Assembly (NCBI GenBank): GCA_963930655.1
Contig: OZ005602.1
Span: 1,185,501 to 1,249,500, forward strand
DNA from: Myrica gale
Taxonomy: Eukaryota; Streptophyta; Magnoliopsida; Fagales; Myricaceae
Direction of reading: 5' to 3'
Length of the DNA stretch: 64,000 nucleotides
Both the position numbers and the translations under genes were made by a program. Shown here in pieces: positions 59,250-64,000 of this stretch; position 1 is the stretch's first letter, and every line of letters starts with the position of its first letter. The notes beneath the pieces are model-generated. The model ran no database searches. It saw nothing but the letters and a program-made list of their open reading frames with translations, and was not told where the DNA came from.

Positions 59250-62200
59250 ATGGGTAGGGAACATGGAGCCAGCGCTAAACCTTGGGGCACGTTAGAGGAA
59301 CTCCTGTTAGCGTGCGCCGTGAACCGTCACGGTACCACGAGCTGGGACTCCATCGCTGGGGAGCTTCAGAACCGAAGTTCCTCCGTCCCTTCGCTTATCA
59401 CTCCTCAGTACTGTAGAGTCAAGTTTGATGACCTCAAGCGGCGCTTCGTGCCCCCAAACCGCGACGAATCCGCCAGCCTCGTCGATGAGCTCCGTCGGAT
59501 TCGGGTCGAGGAGCTGCGACGAGAGGTCCAGCGCCGCGATGTATCAATCGTGTAAATAGAACTCGAATTCCGTGGGAGATCTGAGTGCCAATGATCGTGT
59601 TTTCTTCGTGATATAAGATCTGAGAGTTTTTGTTTTCGTTTTTTTCCTCCTTTGTGTTGGGACAGGTCGTTGGAGTTGAAGGTGAAGAGGTTGGAGCAGG
59701 AGAGAGAGCGGAGCTTGAAGGACGACGCTGAAGCGGTCGATCTGAAGAAGGATCTCGAAGGCGACGGACAAGAAACGATGCAGTCGCCTGAGAAGCTCGC
59801 CGGGAAATCGGTCTCTGGCAACGTCTCCGACGATAAAGAGAATCGGTCCTTCAACGAGTCCAATTCGACGAGTCTAAGAGGCGATGGTCAAGGGCCAGCA
59901 AACGGTGTCGTTGGGGACCCAGTGAGACCCGAACCAGAAGGAAATGAGCCGGATCCGGGTCGGTCCGGGTCCGCACAGGTGAAGGACTCTTCCTATGACA
60001 ATGGTAAAGTGGAGCATATAGATGAGGATGCGGGAGGGGAAGAGTCAAACGAGAGGTTGGAATCGGTGGGTGAGTCTAAGCGGGAAAAGGAAGCGGCGTC
60101 GAAGCAGAGCAGCGATGTGCAGAGCTCGGCCAGCTTATCAATGAAGAAACAGCTTCGTAGGGGCGGTGAAGAGGTTAGTAGCGGCGAAGAGCCCGAGGGT
60201 GCCGAAGTTTCTCCCGCCAGGAGACGAGTCTCGGCAGTCAAATCTGAGCCGTTGGTGAAGCTCCTCAGGATCATCCGGTCGCATCGGCTCAGCTCAGTGT
60301 TCGAGCGGCGGCTTCGGAGCCAGGTATCCTCCTCTACAACGAATATTATTTATTTAAAAATATAAATAGTTAAAATAATTCTTAAAAATAAAGGGAAGAA
60401 AAAGAATAACAATTTTTTTTTTTTAAAGTGGCGTATAAAAAAAGAAGGGAGAATCATTATTCAACGGACCTGATACGTCTCAGGCTTCAGCTATCTGTTG
60501 TGGGCCGGTCGTCGAGTGCGATGTGGCTACAAACTGGATATCAGTACATTTTCGATTTTATTCGGGGATGTTTCGGTAATTACGGATGGACCATACAAGA
60601 CCAAAAATGGGTACAATGATGTCGATAAGTGGTGTGGTGTGCATGATTTATGTTCAGGTGGGTCCAGCTAAGAATTTGACTACGTCGTATAGTGCATAAT
60701 TAATCATCCCTGGTTGTCTAGGCTTGTTTTGGTCTAGGCCGAGCGGTCGGTTCCTCGACTTGACTCGTAAGTATTTTCCCAGAAAGTATCACGGCAAGGC
60801 ATTCTGTGGGGGCGGCACGGGAATGGCTGAGTACTGAAGTAGGATTCGGAAGGATTATCCGTTCGAACAGAAGAATACGGAGCAATTGTGCAAATAACAT
60901 AAGAGAGTACACTGTACGTGTAGATGGGCTTGGGCAGTGTGATTTACTCGTTTTGGTCCCTTGGTACGCGGTTAGTATTACTTGTGAGTTAAAATTCTCA
61001 TAATTTTAGAATATAATAATCGGTGAAAAAGTTAAAAAAATAATTTGATAGAGATAAATATTATTTTATAATTATTTTATTAAACGGGATCAAAATTGAC
61101 ACGCATTGTATTTATTTCTTAAAATAATACATAAGCTACTATATATGGCATTCCATAAAATCATGTTAGGCATTTTGTTTTCTACTGCATGAGTTAGGAT
61201 GGCTTGTCTAGTCATGTAACAGAGACCTAGGCCACATGAACCCATTTGTTGGCAAATCATGGGCTTCACCATGTACCCAATGCACTGTCAGCGTCTTTTT
61301 CTTTTCATGCGTGGATAAATTGAATATACACTAATCAATTAATGTATTGTGTAGAGCCCAAATTGCCAGCATGCATCACTTGGAATGCTATAAGCTGGTG
61401 AGCCCGCACATTACAGAGATTAGGCCCACATCGAAGATGTTCCCCAGTAGTCGTTGAATGAATACGACATCGCTTTTCTTTTCATGCGTGGATAAATTGA
61501 ATATACACTAATCAATTAATGTATTGTGTAGAGCCCAAATTGCCAGCATGCATCACTTGGAATGCTATAAGCTGGTGAGCCCGCACATTACAGAGATTAG
61601 GCCCACATCGAAGATGTTCCCCAGTAGTCGTTGAATGAATACGACATCGCTAGGTGGCTTTCTGTGATTAGTAATAAAAGGTGCCCAATAGAAAAAAGCT
61701 ATCGTCTTCTTGTTGCTCCGATGTGCCCACCCATCTCTCCTTTTCCCGGTGTCCTCGTTTTTTTCCCTTTCTTAGGTCCCCGTTCTCATATGTCTTTGGT
61801 TAAAGTATAGTCGGAATCATGATCGACTCTAATTTATTTTTAATGGTCTAATATATAGAAAGATAGTAACAATTAATAGTCTGTATTAATTAAGAGTAAC
61901 TGTAGTCTAGTAGTATTCATATATTGTCTATTTTTGCAACAATTTAGAGATTTCTCTTTGCAGTCGGAGATGCCTAAAAGTTGCCATATTGATCAATGTA
62001 TTTAAATGTGTTATGTATTCGATTTAAGATTCCCTTTTTCTACATGCAAAATCTTACATAAGGTGGAACTTTCTTTCTTACATGTTTGAAAGCGCTCAGC
62101 TGTTGGCCCGCGGAAGCTCTTTCATGCGCGAACTTTTTTTTATAATTGGACCACTATGTCCTGTTATTTTCTTGACTTATTAGACCATTTCTTACCCTTC

Positions 62201-63282
62201 CTGAAATGGGGCAGCCGAATAGCCAAATAAATTTTCAATATTAGAGTGCGCTATATTATTCGTTCACCTTATTTTTTCATTCAATAACTATTCTATTCTT
62301 AATTCTTACGGTTTTGCAGGAATCCGAAAGGTACAAGAGCTGGATTCGGCAACACATGGATCTTCAGACCGTTCAATCCAGGCTTGACAGAGGTGTCTAC
62401 GAGGATTGTGCTCAAAACTTCTTTAGGGATCTCCTGCTCTTGTTCAACAATGGTGTCGTCTTTTTCCGTAAAAATTCTTCCGAGCACGCTGCAGCGCGGG
62501 AGCTCCGAGCTATAGTACGGAAGGAACTGAACCATAGGCTCCGTAAACCGCAAAGCCCAACCGTGAAACTTGAACCCAGTCGAGAACCCAATACGATTTC
62601 CAAACCCAGTAAGCAATCTTCCATGGTGGCGTGTGGGAAACGCAGTTCTATGAAAACACTGATTGCTGAAGGTGCTAATAGAAAAGTAGAGAAAAGAGAG
62701 GAGGTCGAGGAAAAACTAGATGTTAGTCGTAAGAATAATGATGCGTATTTTGTTAAGATAGATGAGGAGGGTATAAGGAAAAAAAGAACTAAAGAAATAT
62801 TTGGTCGGAGAAGCTCGAGAACGAGTAACAAAGGTGGTGAAATGAAGCATGAGTACGGTGTGAATGAGCTCAGTTCTCATGACAGTATGGAGGTAAAGAT
62901 GGATATGAAGGAAAACACGGTAAAGAAGAGGCAAGGCGCCGCAAGTTTCTTGAAACGAATGAAACAGAATTCATCCAGTGAAGTGCTAGAGGATGCTGAT
63001 GATTCCGACGAGGATAGCAAAGAGAGTAGAAGTGAGAAGGAGAAGAAGAGGAGAGGTAGGAGGATGGAAGGGATTAAGAGGGAGGAGCGGGTGACGCTGA
63101 GTTCTACGAGTGGGAGAGGAGGGAGAGAGGAGAATTCTGCGAAGGTGAAAAGAGGCGTTGGGAGGCCGCCGAAGCGACCGCAATCCCTGGCCACAGCTGC
63201 TGTGGGGAAGAGGGGAAGAGACAATGGGGAGACAGACGGGGTGGGAGGTGCAGGCAGGTCAAGGAAACGTTCGAGAAGGTGA
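59250..63282 (+). CDS. Myb/SANT-like and bromodomain chromatin protein
   Basis: Probable nuclear chromatin reader of the plant group that includes At2g44430 and At3g57980. Exons 59250-59551, 59666-60323, 62320-63282 (TGA) join in phase to 640 residues. N-terminus: Myb/SANT-like domain (about 10-68; WGTLEELLLACAV, TTSWDSIAGELQNR, CRVKFDDLKRRF). Next a charged coiled-coil stretch (about 80-125) and an acidic low-complexity region. The bromodomain (about 297-395) is split by intron 2: LLRIIRSHRLSSVFERRL in exon 2, then YKSWIRQHMDLQTVQSRLD and LLLLFNNGVVFF in exon 3. The Asn that holds acetyl-lysine in most bromodomains appears replaced (VVFFRKNSSE). The Lys/Arg/Ser-rich tail has an AT-hook-like GVGRPPKRP (about 599-607). 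The long intron 2 holds a 177-bp tandem duplication. Confidence 0.9.
61301..61651. repeat. 177-bp tandem duplication in the bromodomain-gene intron
   Basis: Copy one 61301-61477 and copy two 61478-61651 look identical over at least 170 bases, starting CTTTTCATGCGTGGATAAAT and ending ATACGACATCGC. The near-identity points to a very recent event or an assembly artefact. Confidence 0.95.
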
Positions 63283-64000
63283 CGGCTATTGTTGTATAAT
63301 GTACATTATAATCATAGTGTTTTTGGCCTTTCGTTTGTTGCCAAATTCAATGTTTTTACTCTTTACCTACCCGAAAGGAGGGAAAAAAGAATCACAGGAA
63401 GAGGGAAATTGTGAACTCGTAGAATGTTATGTTGCAGCCATTGCATATACACAGCATGTGTAGAGGTGTATCAATCATCAGCTGTCTGCTTTAGTAGAAG
63501 CCGCCGGAAAATGGTGGGTAGCGGATTGACGAAAAGACAGGGAATAATAAGATCTCTGCAAAAGCATGAGTTGCAGCTTGGGGCCTAGACAGCAAAATGA
63601 CATGATGCGTGGCTAGAGAATTGGGCTTGGTAAGCAAAATTAGTTGATTAGAACCAAGAGTTGCTGAGCCCGGCCCAAGCTTTGAGTCTTGTTGAGGAAG
63701 GGGTAAGTGGACAAAAGCACAAGTGGTGGAATGGGTTTGGGCCCAACCTTTGAGTCTTAATGACCGAGTTTAACATGGAGTTGCTGGGAACCTAAACGAA
63801 GAAATTGGGGCTCTGCAAATCCAGGGAGCCAACAAATATTCCTTTTACACTATGAAAAAGTATTTCCCCTTTCATTTACGAATTCATATAAGGTTCAAAA
63901 AGAATGAAGACATATGTATAAAGGATCAATTTATTGTCGTACAGAAAACAACACACTTATAGTAGCCTTCTAAGCAATCTGGCCCAAGACACTGCCATTG
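63283..64000. other. 3' flank of the bromodomain gene
   Basis: Probable 3'UTR for the first few hundred bases, then intergenic DNA to the window edge. No other gene seen. Confidence 0.45.

Noticed and set aside
1..64000. CRISPR array, bacterial operon, defence island or phage genes
   Set aside because: Introns, plant gene families and plant transposons throughout; nothing prokaryotic was seen.
1..64000. A biosynthetic or resistance gene cluster
   Set aside because: The eight genes belong to unrelated housekeeping and regulatory families with no shared pathway.

Overview
This is a window of nuclear DNA from a dicotyledonous plant, probably woody. The evidence is AT-rich intergenic DNA, intron-rich genes with plant splice sites, plant-only gene families (NPF transporter, RAV-type AP2/B3 factor, plastid enoyl-ACP reductase, plant GATA and KH-CCCH proteins) and many small plant-type transposons. 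I could not fix the species. Exon models were made by hand from reading frame, GT/AG (once GC/AG) splice sites and family knowledge.

Layout. 152-5013 (+): 3' part of NOC2, a ribosome-biogenesis factor whose start lies off the left edge. 9310-12092 (+): GATA29-like transcription factor, three exons. 13877-19135 (-): KH plus triple-CCCH RNA-binding protein, three exons. 24812-27989 (-): NPF7-type nitrate/peptide-family transporter, five exons, with a one-base frameshift near the 3' end. 33959-35059 (+): intronless AP2/B3 (RAV-like) regulator. 44748-48832 (+): plastid enoyl-ACP reductase (MOD1/ENR), twelve coding exons, one GC-AG intron. 49800-52750 (-): NSE4, the SMC5/6 kleisin, seven exons, with a one-base frameshift in exon 1. 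59250-63282 (+): Myb/SANT plus bromodomain chromatin protein, three exons. The genes are unrelated in pathway. This is ordinary plant gene order, not an operon or cluster. ENR and NSE4 converge tail to tail.

The spaces between genes hold small mobile elements. There are three non-autonomous hAT elements, each with an exact 8-bp target-site duplication (41104-41642, 52954-53239, 56830-58492). There are several Tourist-like MITEs, four long fold-back elements, one CACTA end, a 163-bp solo LTR with an exact 5-bp duplication, a tRNA-derived SINE head, and tandem duplications of 43, 47, 119 and 177 bp. A relic of the last ENR exon lies about 7 kb downstream of the gene.

I found no convincing unknown multi-gene system. 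The most useful leads are the two single-base frameshifts in otherwise intact genes, the hAT element with dense GGTCCGG palindromes, the ENR relic, and the divergent zinc-finger and bromodomain residues.
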